DNA of 64,000 bases from Streptomyces xylophagus (GTDB lineage Bacteria; Actinomycetota; Actinomycetes; Streptomycetales; Streptomycetaceae). The first letter of the stretch is position 1, and the number at the start of each line of letters is the position of its first letter. The stretch spans positions 1 to 64,000 of the forward strand of contig NZ_JNWO01000016.1 of NCBI RefSeq assembly GCF_000716435.1. The letters run 5' to 3'. The notes under the pieces are model-generated. The model was not told the origin of the DNA. It saw only the letters and a program-made list of their open reading frames with translations, and searched no databases. Of this stretch, positions 18,158 to 27,543 are shown piece by piece. A program made the position numbers and the translations under genes.

Positions 18158-21100
18158 CTAGCGGTATCGGTGATGGCCCGCCCGAGCCAGCAACGGCGTC
18201 AACGCATCGACGCCCACGGCGAAACCCCCGCGAGTGGCCGGTGCCCCGTCGCTGACGCAGAGCAGGCCTATGACCTCGCCGAGGTCATTGAGGAGCGGCG
18301 CCCCGGCCTGCTCCGGGGACGGCCGCAAGGTGGTCCTGACAAGGCTGAGTTGTCGTTCCGGAACATTTTCGAGGCTGTCGACAGACGCAGACAGAAGTGA
18401 GCCGGACGTATCGGCGACGTCCGCCGAGGCGGAGACGGTGACCATCGGCGCCCACACCGGGTCACCGAGACGGATGAGCGCGGGGTGGCCGAGGCGCAGG
18501 GAAGCGGGCGGGGCGGGAGCGGAGAGTCGTAGGACTGCCACGAAGGCGGACTTCGGGCCGTGGGGAACGATCTCGGCGACGGTGGTCTCGAACCCTTCGC
18601 CCTGCACGGTGATCCGGCCTGCCGACACGGGGTGTCGCAAGGTGGTGGCGACCAGTCCGTCGGCCATGAGGAAGCCGCTCCTTACGGTCCGGACGACGTC
18701 CTTCCCTGTGATGAGAACCCTGACCAGGGCCGACCGGATCTGAGGCGGACACTCGTCGGGACGTGCCGGAGGCAAGGGACAGACCTGCAGGCGGCCGGCG
18801 AAGCCGTGGAGCATGGTGCGGTAGCTGTCGGACCGGGTGCGGACGTCATCGGTTTCGGCGATGCAGTGGAGCAGGCGCTCCATGTCGTTCGTCTGGTCGA
18901 GGCGTAGCGACAGCCCGTCGAGCACTGACAGCGCACCCGCGAAGTCGCTTTCGTCATGGCGGTCCCGGAAGCGGGTGAGTACGTCCTGGCGGCTGACGGC
19001 CGAGCGGATGAGCACGCTGTTCCAGGCCGCCACCCGGTCTCGCAGGTCGGTGAGTTCGCCGTGGGCACGTTCCAGGCGCGTGCCGAAGTCCTGGGCAGCT
19101 CGCACCGACTCGGCGGTTGGTCCCCCGTTCGAGAGTTCGTCGAAGAGGGCACGCACGGTCTCGCTCAGTCGGCGCAACGCACCGCGGGCCGCGACGAGTT
19201 CGAGCTCCACCGATCCGGCCTCGGTGTGCATCGTCGCGAGCGCTTCCTGGGTGGCCGGGTCCAGCAACTCCGACGGGGTTCGGAACGTCTCCAGCCGGTG
19301 CCGGAACTCGTCCCACTCCGCGCTGCTGTCACCGTCATCGACAGCGGCAAGCAGGCGACGGAGCCGCTCACGCACCTCGTCGCGCTCCCGGCGCAGCCGC
19401 TCGCGGGTGTCGAACTGCCGGAGGTGTTCCGCCATCCGGTCAACCTGGTCGGGGGTGAGCAGGGTGGCATCGAGCACCTGGATCGACTTCCTGCGGCCGG
19501 TGTCGAGGTCGTGGGCCGTGACCTCCAGCACAGAACTGGCATTCAAGTCGAACGACACCTCGATGCGGGGCTTGCCCCTTTCGGCGGGCCTGATTTCGTC
19601 GAGTTTGAACTCACCGATCTTGGTGTCGGGGCTGAGCACTCCGCTGAAGACCTCGATCAGGACGTCGGTCTGGTTGTCCTCTCCCGTGGTGAAGATCTGC
19701 GAACGGCTGGTGGGAATGTTGGAGTTGGGCCCGATCAGAACCTCGAGCCCGTCGTCCTCCGCCTGCCCGTGAGCCCTGATCCCCAGGGCGAACGGCGTGA
19801 CGTCGACGATCAGAGTCTCGGGCAGCTTCTTGTCGAGTTGGGCGGCGTGCAGCGCGGCTCCGAGCGACACGGCGGTACGCGGATCGCCTGGCGCGGTCCT
19901 TGTCCGGCCGAAGGCCCGCTCGAAGACATCCGTCACGAGCGGTGCCAGCATGGGGCCGCCGATGAGGACGAGATGATCCGGCTTGCCGGGGAGGCTGCCA
20001 CACTTCTCCGCACAGAATCGGCGCAGGGCGTCCAGGGGCTCGGCCACGATGTCGGCCAACTGCTCCCGGGTCAGTGACACCCGCACGTCCTGGCCGTCGA
20101 CGAAGGACCGGAGGTGGTGCTCGGCCTCCAGCCGTGTGGACAGGGCGATCTTGATCTCCTCGGCGGCCGCCTCCAGACGCCGGCGGGCCGCGGCGGTCGG
20201 CGGCACCCGGAGGCCGAGATCCTCGATCTGCCGGGCGAGGGCTTGGCAGATCAGGGGGTCGAAGTCCCGGCTCCCGCAGGCGTTGTCCCCGATGACCTGC
20301 TCCACGTGGTAGATGCCGCCACCGATGTCCATGCCACTGACATCGAGGGTGCCCGCCCCAAGGTCGACGACGATCACCGAGTCCTCCAGCGCGCCCTGTC
20401 GCTGGAAGTTCACCGCGACGCAGGCCGCGGTAGGCTCGTGGATCATCCGTACCAGTTCCACTCCCGCGATGGTGCAGGCGTCACGTGTCGCGCTGCGGGC
20501 CTTGCTGGGAAAGTTGGCCGGCACGGTGACGACCGCCCTGGGTCGTGACACGCGGTAACTGTGCTGCTGCTCGGCCCAGTTGAGCCAGTCGGGGACTACG
20601 TGGTCCACCTCGGCGCGGGCCAGTTCGGCGACGCGCTCCCGTACGTGGGCTGCGAGGAAGTTCTCCACCGTCTGGCGCGCATGGCGGACCAGGTGTGCGG
20701 CGACCTCCTCCGGCCGGTAGCTGTAACGGCCCGAGAAAGCCCGGTAGTTGACGACCGTTCCCATCTTGCGCTTGGTATCGCGGATCAGGGCCATGGCCTT
20801 GCCGGTCTGGATCTCCTCCATGGTCAGGCCGACCAGTTCGGCGCCCTCCGCGTCCACGCACAGGGTCGAGGGGAAGTGGGCCCGGCCCTTCCAGGAGCAG
20901 GCGACGGGCTGCTGGGCGACGGCGTCGTAGATGGCGACGGCGCACTGCGAGGTGCCGAGGTCCAGCCCCCAGATGCGCGCAAACCGCTCGTCGGTCTCGC
21001 GGCGGGCCTGAGCGACCCAGACCGACACCCGCTCCTCGAACCCCCTGCGCGCCACGGCGTCCAGTGCGTCGAGCGCTTCGCGAATCCGGGCGACCAGCTT

Positions 21101-24070
21101 CGGGGCCAGGCCCGACCTGCCCACGAGGTCACGTAGTTCGGCGGCGGCGCGGGTACGGCTCCCCTTGCGTTCCACCGTCGCCAAGCAGAGCCGTACCAGT
21201 TCCTCGATCTCCCCGGTGGCCCGCAACCACTCGGCGAGCCGGGGGTCCTCCAGTGCCTCGGCACCCAGCTTCCGGCGCAGACACCGCACGGCACCGACCA
21301 GGTCCTTCTCTCCGACCCAGAGAGCGATGGCCTCCTCCCATTCCTCCGCCTCCTCACGCAGTTGGGCGGCGCGAGGCAGATCACCGCCGGCGGTGAGGGC
21401 GGCGGCCCGGGCGTTCTTCCCTCTGCCCGTCCGGTCGCCGTGCAGCACTCGGTCGGCCTCGCCGTACCGTGCGGCGCGCCGATACAACTCGTGGGCGTGG
21501 TAAACCTTGCCGGCTGCCTCCGCACAGCGCGCGGCCTCGGACAGTTCTCCGGCCGCTTCCTCGAAGTCGCTCCAGTCGACGAGAACTTTCTGCCGATCGT
21601 TCTCGGCCGCGACGCGCAGCCGCCGTTCGAAGTCGGTCCGGGCCTCCTTCAGTACGGCATTGCGGCGGGCCGCGATCTCCTCCCGACAGGCCGCCACCGC
21701 CGGTGTCCCGTCCCTCAACCTCCGGATGGCTTCGGCCAGTTGCTGTGCCTGTCGCGCCGCATCAGCGTAGCTGCGCCGGGCGACCAGGTCACCGAGGGGA
21801 AGGAGACAGGCGTCGACCAACCTGAGCAGGCGGTCGGGTTCGTCGTCCGGGCAGTTGGCGAGTGCCTCGAAGGGGCGGCCCAGCAGTTCATGGCATTCGC
21901 CTGCCTGCTTCAGCAAGCCTCTGTCCTGGAAGTGCGGCAGTGCCTCGCGGTAGCGGCCCGCCCTGAACAGCAGTTCACCGAGGCGCTGTTGCAGATCGTG
22001 CGCCGCCAGGTCGTCGCCCAGCGCACGGGCCAGGCCGAGGCCCTCACGCAGTCCGCGCTCGTCGTGCAACGTCAAACAGCACTCGAGAGCCCGTCGTTGC
22101 TCCTCCCGAGTGCCGGCGAGTGCGGCGGCGTCGGCTCCCCGGCCGAGGAGGAGGTGGACGCTGAACATCCTGGGCAGGAGATCCTGCGGCAGTTCGCCGA
22201 GGAACCCGGCCCACAGCTGCGGATGATGCTCCAACGGCACCCGGGTCGCGTGCTGCTCCAGTGCCCAGCCCCAGCCTCCGCCTTCCAGAAGGCCCCGTGC
22301 CCGCCAGTGCACGAAGTGCCGTACCAACGACTCCGCGTCGTAGCTCTGTGCGAGGTGCCGGATCAACACGTCCCGCGCGAGCTGTTGCAGGCCGGACAGC
22401 CGCAGTCGGCCGGCCAGTTTGATCAGCACGGTCAGCGCGTCGTCGTCTCCGCGTGCGGCGAAGGAGGTCAGCCATGGTTCGTCCTGCGGCCGGAAGGCCC
22501 CCGCGTAGTGGGCGTCGGGGATGCGCCGGTCGTAGGTGTCGAAGAGCCTGTCCGCTTCGGCGGGCGCATGACGCAGCGCGAGGCGGAGTGCCTGGCGGTA
22601 GTACCGTGCGGCTCGGTCGAATTCCACGGCGCTCAACGTCGAGAAGTCCAGGGTTGCGGCCAGTCGGTCGGCAGCCCGGCGCCTTCGCCGCCCGCCTCCG
22701 CCCCGCAGCCAGTCGGCGAGCACGGCGGTACCCCGAGTCATCGGGCCGGTCCGCCGGACGCGACCGGGTGTCGGCGCCATCAGTGCCACCGGCTCAGGTT
22801 CATGGCGTCGTGGGACCCGCGCCTGGGCTTTTCCCGGGAAGCCGGGGAACGGGGGTAGTTCGTCGTCTCCGGGGAGTTCGGCGGTGGGCGGGATGAAGCC
22901 CTCGAGCCACATGAGTCTCGTTGTCGGCGCCCCTGCCTCGGCCTCCCTGACCCCCTCGAGAAGCGCCTCGCGTGCCTCTTCCACGGCGAGGTCACGCAGG
23001 TCCACCGTCCGTACCGGACCCAGCTCCGACGGCGGCTCATGGCCGTCCGTACGCACCGGAATCACCTTGCTCACGAGTCCCTGCGCGTCCGCCTGCTTGG
23101 CGACCTGCCATTCTCCCTGTCCGTACGCGGAACGCGCGTACTCGTCCGACATGACGGCCAGAATCCGGTCGGCTCTGGCCACTCCGTCCCACAGATGGAA
23201 CGCGCGGTACTCGTTCTCCGTGCTCGGACACGGCCGGAGCAACACACGGCACGCGCGGCCCTCGGCCCTTCGCAGTTCCCATGCGATCCACTCGGCCCAG
23301 GAGCGGTCGCGCGGCGCATAGGAGACGCAATAGCTCGATCGATGCACTTCGTTGGCGAGAACCCGCAGCATGGACATCGCGGCCCGCGCCGCGTTCCGTG
23401 CCGCGGTCCGCTGCGAACCAGCCGCGTCGGCAGCGCCCTTGTGTCCGTCGGCCCGGTCGCTGATGCCACGGACAACAAGTGCGGGCCGCCCTCCTGCAAG
23501 GTGTGCCGCGTGAGCGAGGCCGGCCCCCTCCATCTCGATGGCCACGGCGTCGTTGTAGTTCTTCCGCAGCGCTTGCCGGAGCGGGTTGTCGTCGGCGGCG
23601 TCGAGGACCACGTCGCCTGCCGCGACCGGCTTGAAGTGGATGGTGTCCAGGCGCGAACCGAGCGCCAGGCGAGCGGCCTCAAGGAGTCCATGGTCCGCCT
23701 GCCAGCTTTCGGGCCGGGCCAACAGTCCGTCGTCGGTCTGCCGTCCGCCCTGGAAAGCGTGCACCCAGGTGGCGACCACGACGTGCCCGAGCGCCACATC
23801 GGACTTGAGACTGCCGGCAATGCCGACGAACAGCATTGCGCGTGGCCGGAACATGCCTCCGGCTCGCTCCGCGATGACCGCGGCGCTGTCGCTGCCCCGA
23901 CCCACCGCGGCGATGATGATCCGCCAGGGCGTGCCCTTGAGGAATCCCTCTTCGAACAGGGTGCCGCTGTCGTGTCTGAAGGTCCGGACACAGACGAGTT
24001 CGGCCTTCACCGCCTCGTATTCCACCTGTAGTGCGGTGAGGATGACGATGATGGCGCTGCTGTCTGGCAT
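18158..24070 (-). CDS. nucleoside phosphorylase-TIR-helical-Hsp70-pseudo-trypsin fusion protein, 1970 aa
   Basis: One frame joins five modules. 1-240: MTAN/PNP-like nucleosidase with FVGIAGSL, the base/ribose site AIEMEGAG (177-184) and RGISDRAD with catalytic-type Asp205. 245-375: TIR domain, SYCVSYAPRDRSWAEWI to YGQGEWQVA; Glu320 sits where NAD-cleaving TIRs have their glutamate. 450-1030: alpha-helical repeats. 1034-1412: complete Hsp70 ATPase (GLDLGTSQCAVA, VVDLGAGTLDVS, VLIGGPM) and then a substrate-binding part with DVTPFALGIRA. 1780-1962: trypsin-like fold (SGFLMADGLVATT, GAPLLNDLGEVIGL) lacking the catalytic Ser and Asp. The ATG at 24070 precedes the phosphorylase start. It is probably a sensor/effector of a conflict system; the role is inferred. 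Confidence 0.9.
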   Translation of the reverse strand: MPDSSAIIVILTALQVEYEAVKAELVCVRTFRHDSGTLFEEGFLKGTPWRIIIAAVGRGSDSAAVIAERAGGMFRPRAMLFVGIAGSLKSDVALGHVVVATWVHAFQGGRQTDDGLLARPESWQADHGLLEAARLALGSRLDTIHFKPVAAGDVVLDAADDNPLRQALRKNYNDAVAIEMEGAGLAHAAHLAGGRPALVVRGISDRADGHKGAADAAGSQRTAARNAARAAMSMLRVLANEVHRSSYCVSYAPRDRSWAEWIAWELRRAEGRACRVLLRPCPSTENEYRAFHLWDGVARADRILAVMSDEYARSAYGQGEWQVAKQADAQGLVSKVIPVRTDGHEPPSELGPVRTVDLRDLAVEEAREALLEGVREAEAGAPTTRLMWLEGFIPPTAELPGDDELPPFPGFPGKAQARVPRRHEPEPVALMAPTPGRVRRTGPMTRGTAVLADWLRGGGGRRRRRAADRLAATLDFSTLSAVEFDRAARYYRQALRLALRHAPAEADRLFDTYDRRIPDAHYAGAFRPQDEPWLTSFAARGDDDALTVLIKLAGRLRLSGLQQLARDVLIRHLAQSYDAESLVRHFVHWRARGLLEGGGWGWALEQHATRVPLEHHPQLWAGFLGELPQDLLPRMFSVHLLLGRGADAAALAGTREEQRRALECCLTLHDERGLREGLGLARALGDDLAAHDLQQRLGELLFRAGRYREALPHFQDRGLLKQAGECHELLGRPFEALANCPDDEPDRLLRLVDACLLPLGDLVARRSYADAARQAQQLAEAIRRLRDGTPAVAACREEIAARRNAVLKEARTDFERRLRVAAENDRQKVLVDWSDFEEAAGELSEAARCAEAAGKVYHAHELYRRAARYGEADRVLHGDRTGRGKNARAAALTAGGDLPRAAQLREEAEEWEEAIALWVGEKDLVGAVRCLRRKLGAEALEDPRLAEWLRATGEIEELVRLCLATVERKGSRTRAAAELRDLVGRSGLAPKLVARIREALDALDAVARRGFEERVSVWVAQARRETDERFARIWGLDLGTSQCAVAIYDAVAQQPVACSWKGRAHFPSTLCVDAEGAELVGLTMEEIQTGKAMALIRDTKRKMGTVVNYRAFSGRYSYRPEEVAAHLVRHARQTVENFLAAHVRERVAELARAEVDHVVPDWLNWAEQQHSYRVSRPRAVVTVPANFPSKARSATRDACTIAGVELVRMIHEPTAACVAVNFQRQGALEDSVIVVDLGAGTLDVSGMDIGGGIYHVEQVIGDNACGSRDFDPLICQALARQIEDLGLRVPPTAAARRRLEAAAEEIKIALSTRLEAEHHLRSFVDGQDVRVSLTREQLADIVAEPLDALRRFCAEKCGSLPGKPDHLVLIGGPMLAPLVTDVFERAFGRTRTAPGDPRTAVSLGAALHAAQLDKKLPETLIVDVTPFALGIRAHGQAEDDGLEVLIGPNSNIPTSRSQIFTTGEDNQTDVLIEVFSGVLSPDTKIGEFKLDEIRPAERGKPRIEVSFDLNASSVLEVTAHDLDTGRRKSIQVLDATLLTPDQVDRMAEHLRQFDTRERLRRERDEVRERLRRLLAAVDDGDSSAEWDEFRHRLETFRTPSELLDPATQEALATMHTEAGSVELELVAARGALRRLSETVRALFDELSNGGPTAESVRAAQDFGTRLERAHGELTDLRDRVAAWNSVLIRSAVSRQDVLTRFRDRHDESDFAGALSVLDGLSLRLDQTNDMERLLHCIAETDDVRTRSDSYRTMLHGFAGRLQVCPLPPARPDECPPQIRSALVRVLITGKDVVRTVRSGFLMADGLVATTLRHPVSAGRITVQGEGFETTVAEIVPHGPKSAFVAVLRLSAPAPPASLRLGHPALIRLGDPVWAPMVTVSASADVADTSGSLLSASVDSLENVPERQLSLVRTTLRPSPEQAGAPLLNDLGEVIGLLCVSDGAPATRGGFAVGVDALTPLLARAGHHRYR

Positions 24071-24275
24071 CGACCCGCATCCGAACGCGTAGGCACCGAG
24101 AACGAATTGCCACAGTAGAGCGCCGATTGACTCGTTGTGACCCGTAAGTTCGAAAATCGTCACATCGCACACAAGTGGAATGCATCGTCCGCGGAACCAG
24201 TCCGCACGCGGCTCCGGCCCGGACGGCTTCGCGCTGCACGGTCTTCCGCCCCGGAAGCCGCCGCCCAGACCGCCG
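24071..24275 (-). promoter_or_regulatory. upstream region of the Hsp70-fusion gene
   Basis: This 205-bp gap separates the fusion gene from the NYN-FHA gene upstream on the same strand. Its central part (about 24100-24180) is clearly less GC-rich than the surroundings, as expected for a promoter, but no confident -35/-10 pair was found. The two genes may be co-transcribed or have separate promoters. Confidence 0.35.
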
Positions 24276-25421
24276 TCAGACCCGTCGCGTAGGCGCCGCC
24301 GCGGTCGGCGGTACGGCGGTCCCGCCGGCCTCCGTGCGCCAGGCGTCCGCGAGTTCGGCGGGGAAACGCCGGCCGCTGCGGGTGAGGACGACACCGGGGG
24401 CGAGTTCGACCTCGTCACCGGGACGGAAGGACCGGTCGGTCCCCGGCGGCAGCACCTCCCACGGGCCGGGCACACCCCTGCGGCCTGCCCTGCGCATCCG
24501 CGTTCCATAGGTGCTGACATCACGGACCAGGACCGTCCCGCCCCGCGCCGAGACCGCCACATGCCGACGGCTGACCTGCGCGGCGACCTCCGGCGACAGG
24601 AGGCTGTGCAGGGCGATGCCCTCCGGTCCCGGCAGCCGTCCGACATGCGCCTCGGAGCCCTCGTCGAGGGTGTAACGGGCCACGCAGGTACGGTCGATGA
24701 CCACCTTGAGCTGTGCTGCGGCGGGCCTCGGCCCCTCGTCAGTCAGCGGGGTGCCGTGCAACTCGCAGGTGGGGACGCCGCGTCGCATGCGGGGCAGCAG
24801 GACGCGGTCGCCCCGGTGGACGTCGTAGAGCGTGCAACGGGGTTCCGGGCAGCGCCAGTTCCGCATGATGACCTCGGTCAACGGGGTGCGGGCCGGACCG
24901 AGCAGGCCCTGTTTCTTGAGGGCGGCGAGTTCCATGCGGTAGGAGATCTCGGCCTCCGTGCGTACGCCCATGTCCATGGGGACGAGAGCGACCGAGCCGT
25001 CGGGGCGGGGTTCCGGTCTGAGGAACTGCCAGGTGTTCCCCTGGATCCACGGGTGTTCGACACGGTGGTCGACGTACTGGTCGCCCGTGACGACCCTGGT
25101 GCCGGTCATCCGGGCCAGGTCCAGGATGCGTTCGTCGGCGTCGTCGACCTCCTCGACCAGCCCGTCGGCGACCCATCGGCGCAGCCTTTGGACCTCGGCC
25201 GGATCGCCGAACTCGCGGTGCCCGCCCAGCAGACTGGTGTCGGCGACGAGGTAGACGGAGACGTCGGGGTCCCCGGTGAGTTCCGTCAACGCCCGCAGGA
25301 CCAGCCCGAGTCGGCGCAGGGAGCGCGGTCCCCGGGGGCCGATGGAGGTCTGGCGTACGACGTTGGAGAGTTCCACCAGATAGTCGGCACCCTCCGCCGA
25401 GGGGACCAGATGTTGTTCCAT
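24276..25421 (-). CDS. NYN/PIN-like ribonuclease domain, zinc ribbon and FHA domain protein, 381 aa
   Basis: Residues 10-135 look like the NYN (Zc3h12a-type PIN) nuclease fold: YLVELSNVV with Asn20 (the usual first Asp is Glu17), a mid strand SVYLVADTSLL with Asp61, ADERILDLAR with Asp96 and VVTGDQYVDH with Asp114/Asp118. Residues 191-222 carry a possible zinc site (C191, C196, C219, H222). Residues 240-350 form an FHA phosphothreonine-binding domain with VGR at 260-262, QVSRRHV at 282-288 and a YGT triplet at 305-307. It diverges from a Ser/Thr kinase, so phosphorylation could control nuclease recruitment. The nuclease assignment is by pattern. Confidence 0.7.
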   Translation of the reverse strand: MEQHLVPSAEGADYLVELSNVVRQTSIGPRGPRSLRRLGLVLRALTELTGDPDVSVYLVADTSLLGGHREFGDPAEVQRLRRWVADGLVEEVDDADERILDLARMTGTRVVTGDQYVDHRVEHPWIQGNTWQFLRPEPRPDGSVALVPMDMGVRTEAEISYRMELAALKKQGLLGPARTPLTEVIMRNWRCPEPRCTLYDVHRGDRVLLPRMRRGVPTCELHGTPLTDEGPRPAAAQLKVVIDRTCVARYTLDEGSEAHVGRLPGPEGIALHSLLSPEVAAQVSRRHVAVSARGGTVLVRDVSTYGTRMRRAGRRGVPGPWEVLPPGTDRSFRPGDEVELAPGVVLTRSGRRFPAELADAWRTEAGGTAVPPTAAAPTRRV

Positions 25422-25563
25422 GCACGCCTCACAGTCCGACGAGACCCGTCAACTGCCTTGATTCTCCTGGACCTTCGCCACTTTTCCTTGATCTCCTCGG
25501 ATACTTCCGGATGACCGGGTTGCACCGGTACGATCACTCGCCTGGCGAGGGGGGACGAACATC
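25422..25563. promoter_or_regulatory. divergent promoter region, FHA gene and kinase
   Basis: These 142 bp serve as start region for the leftward NYN-FHA gene and the rightward kinase. It contains two near-identical segments, ccttgattctcctgg and ccttgatctcctcgg, about 31 bases apart, that could be regulator sites. No clear sigma-factor consensus was found. The kinase ribosome site gaggggggac is at its right end. Confidence 0.4.
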
Positions 25564-27477
25564 TTGAACAACGCTGGAAACGCTGGGCACTTGAGACCTC
25601 TGGGCCCCGACGACCCGCGGGAGGTGGCAGGTTACCGGCTGCTCGCCCAGATCGGCGAGGGCGGCATGGGGTCGGTCTACCTCTCGCGCACACGCGGCAA
25701 CCAGCCGGTCGCCCTGAAGGTGATCCGCAGGGAGTACGCCCAGGACGAGGAGTTCCGCCGCCGCTTCGAGCAGGAGGCGACCTCCGCCCGCCGGGTGCAG
25801 GGCTATCACATCGTCCCGGTCGTCGACCACGACACCACCGGCCCACAGCCCTGGCTCGCCACCGTCTACGTACCCGGCCTCGCCCTGGACCGGGTCCTCG
25901 CCCTGCACGGGCCGCTCCCGCTGCCCACGGTGCTCCAGCTGACGGGCTGCGCGGCGGAGGCGCTGCACGCCGTGCACAAGGCCGGTGTGATCCACCGGGA
26001 CCTGAAGCCGAGCAACATCCTCATCGGCTCCGACGGCCCCTGGATCATCGACTTCGGCATCGCACGGGCCGCCGACGCCACCCAACTCACGCGCAGCGGC
26101 GGGCTGATCGGGACCCCGCAGTTCATGTCGCCGGAGCACGCCAACGGCCAGGAACAGACCCCGGCCGCCGACGTCTTCTCCCTCGGCCTGATCGCCGCCG
26201 TGGCCGCTACCGGCCGCCATCCGTACGGCGACGCCGGGGCCATCACGCTGGCCACGAAAATCGCCAACACCGAGTTCCGCCCACCGGACTTGACCTCGTA
26301 CCCCGAGCCGCTGCGCGCGGTCCTGGAGCGCACGCTGGCCGCCGACCCGGCCGCCCGCCCCGCGCCCTCAGAACTGGCCGCTCTGTGCCAGGAGTTGGGC
26401 GAACGCCCATTGCGGGACTTCACCGACTGGTTGCCGGCGTCGGTTGCGGCGGACATCGCCCGGCAGGAGCAACTCGCGGGTGAGCAAGGGGCGTTGGATC
26501 GGGGAGCGGGGGTGGCGGGGGCTACTGCGGGAGCCGGCGCGGCTTCGGCGAGCGCCGACGAGCCCGTGGCGGGTGCGGGTGACTCCGCGAGCGCGACGAC
26601 CGTGCCTCCCGGCGATGCAGCGACCGTGCCTCCCGGCGGTCCGGCGAGTGCGGCAACCTTGCCTCCTGGTGGCGGGGCACATGGTTTCGGGCCACATGGT
26701 GCCGGGGCGCCCAACTCCCCCGCGCCCGGCGGCTACACGCCCACCCAAGCGTCGGGGCCCGGCGAGCCGACGCGGCAGCCGCAGCCGCCCTCCGGCCCCG
26801 CACCCTCGTTCCCGCCGGGGGCACCACCCTCCTCCCCGCCCTCGACCACCCCACCGGCCCACAACCGGACCCCGTTGGCGGTCGGCGCCGCCGCGCTCGC
26901 CGTGGTGGTCGTAGCAGCGGCGGCCTGGGTCTTCACCCGCGACGACAACAAGGACACCGGCGCGAAGGGGAGCACCGGGCAGACACCCTCGTCGGCGCCC
27001 ACCGGCACCTCCGCATCCCCCTCCACGAGTGCGACGGCACCCGGCTACACCGCGATCTTCAAGGACAAGCCCCTCACCCTGCGCGCACAGTTCACGACGG
27101 GTCGCAGCTCGTACACCAACGTCGACCTGGACTCGCCGCGGATCGACACGCACGCCTCCAGCTCGACGACCGGAGCCGAGCTGCAGTACGCGGAGTGGGG
27201 CACCGCCCACAATCTGAACCTCGTGACGACCGCGGGAAAGAGCGCGGGCCCCACCCCCGAGGAGTGCGCCGAGGGTGCGTCGGCGAACGCTCTGCCCTCC
27301 CAACTCGCCGACGCCGACCAGGGCAAGGAGCTGACCAAGGGCACACTGCTGTGCACCGTCACCGACGAGAAGAACCTGGCGATGCTCAAGATCAAGGACG
27401 TCGTCGTCCAGACGGACGCCTCCGGCATCAAGGCCCGCGACTACGTCACCGAGCTGACGCTCTGGAAGACGGCCTGA
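25564..27477 (+). CDS. transmembrane Hanks-type Ser/Thr protein kinase, 637 aa
   Basis: PknB-like receptor kinase. Residues 20-285 hold the full kinase domain: glycine loop IGEGGMGSVYL, VALKVI lysine, catalytic VIHRDLKPSNIL, DFGIA and the activation segment GTPQFMSPEHA. A Pro/Gly/Ala-rich linker follows, with one membrane helix (AVGAAALAVVVVAAAAWVF, about 435-459) and an extracellular domain of about 150 residues without PASTA repeats. The start is TTG at 25564 after gagggggg. Being divergent from an FHA-domain gene strongly suggests that the FHA protein is a substrate or partner. The ligand of the outer domain is unknown. Confidence 0.93.
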   Translation: MNNAGNAGHLRPLGPDDPREVAGYRLLAQIGEGGMGSVYLSRTRGNQPVALKVIRREYAQDEEFRRRFEQEATSARRVQGYHIVPVVDHDTTGPQPWLATVYVPGLALDRVLALHGPLPLPTVLQLTGCAAEALHAVHKAGVIHRDLKPSNILIGSDGPWIIDFGIARAADATQLTRSGGLIGTPQFMSPEHANGQEQTPAADVFSLGLIAAVAATGRHPYGDAGAITLATKIANTEFRPPDLTSYPEPLRAVLERTLAADPAARPAPSELAALCQELGERPLRDFTDWLPASVAADIARQEQLAGEQGALDRGAGVAGATAGAGAASASADEPVAGAGDSASATTVPPGDAATVPPGGPASAATLPPGGGAHGFGPHGAGAPNSPAPGGYTPTQASGPGEPTRQPQPPSGPAPSFPPGAPPSSPPSTTPPAHNRTPLAVGAAALAVVVVAAAAWVFTRDDNKDTGAKGSTGQTPSSAPTGTSASPSTSATAPGYTAIFKDKPLTLRAQFTTGRSSYTNVDLDSPRIDTHASSSTTGAELQYAEWGTAHNLNLVTTAGKSAGPTPEECAEGASANALPSQLADADQGKELTKGTLLCTVTDEKNLAMLKIKDVVVQTDASGIKARDYVTELTLWKTA

Positions 27478-27543
27478 CAGTCGGGTCGGGCAGCGGCTCA
27501 CCGGGCTCGCGGGCGGTGCCTTCCCCTCGATTACCCTTCCGCC

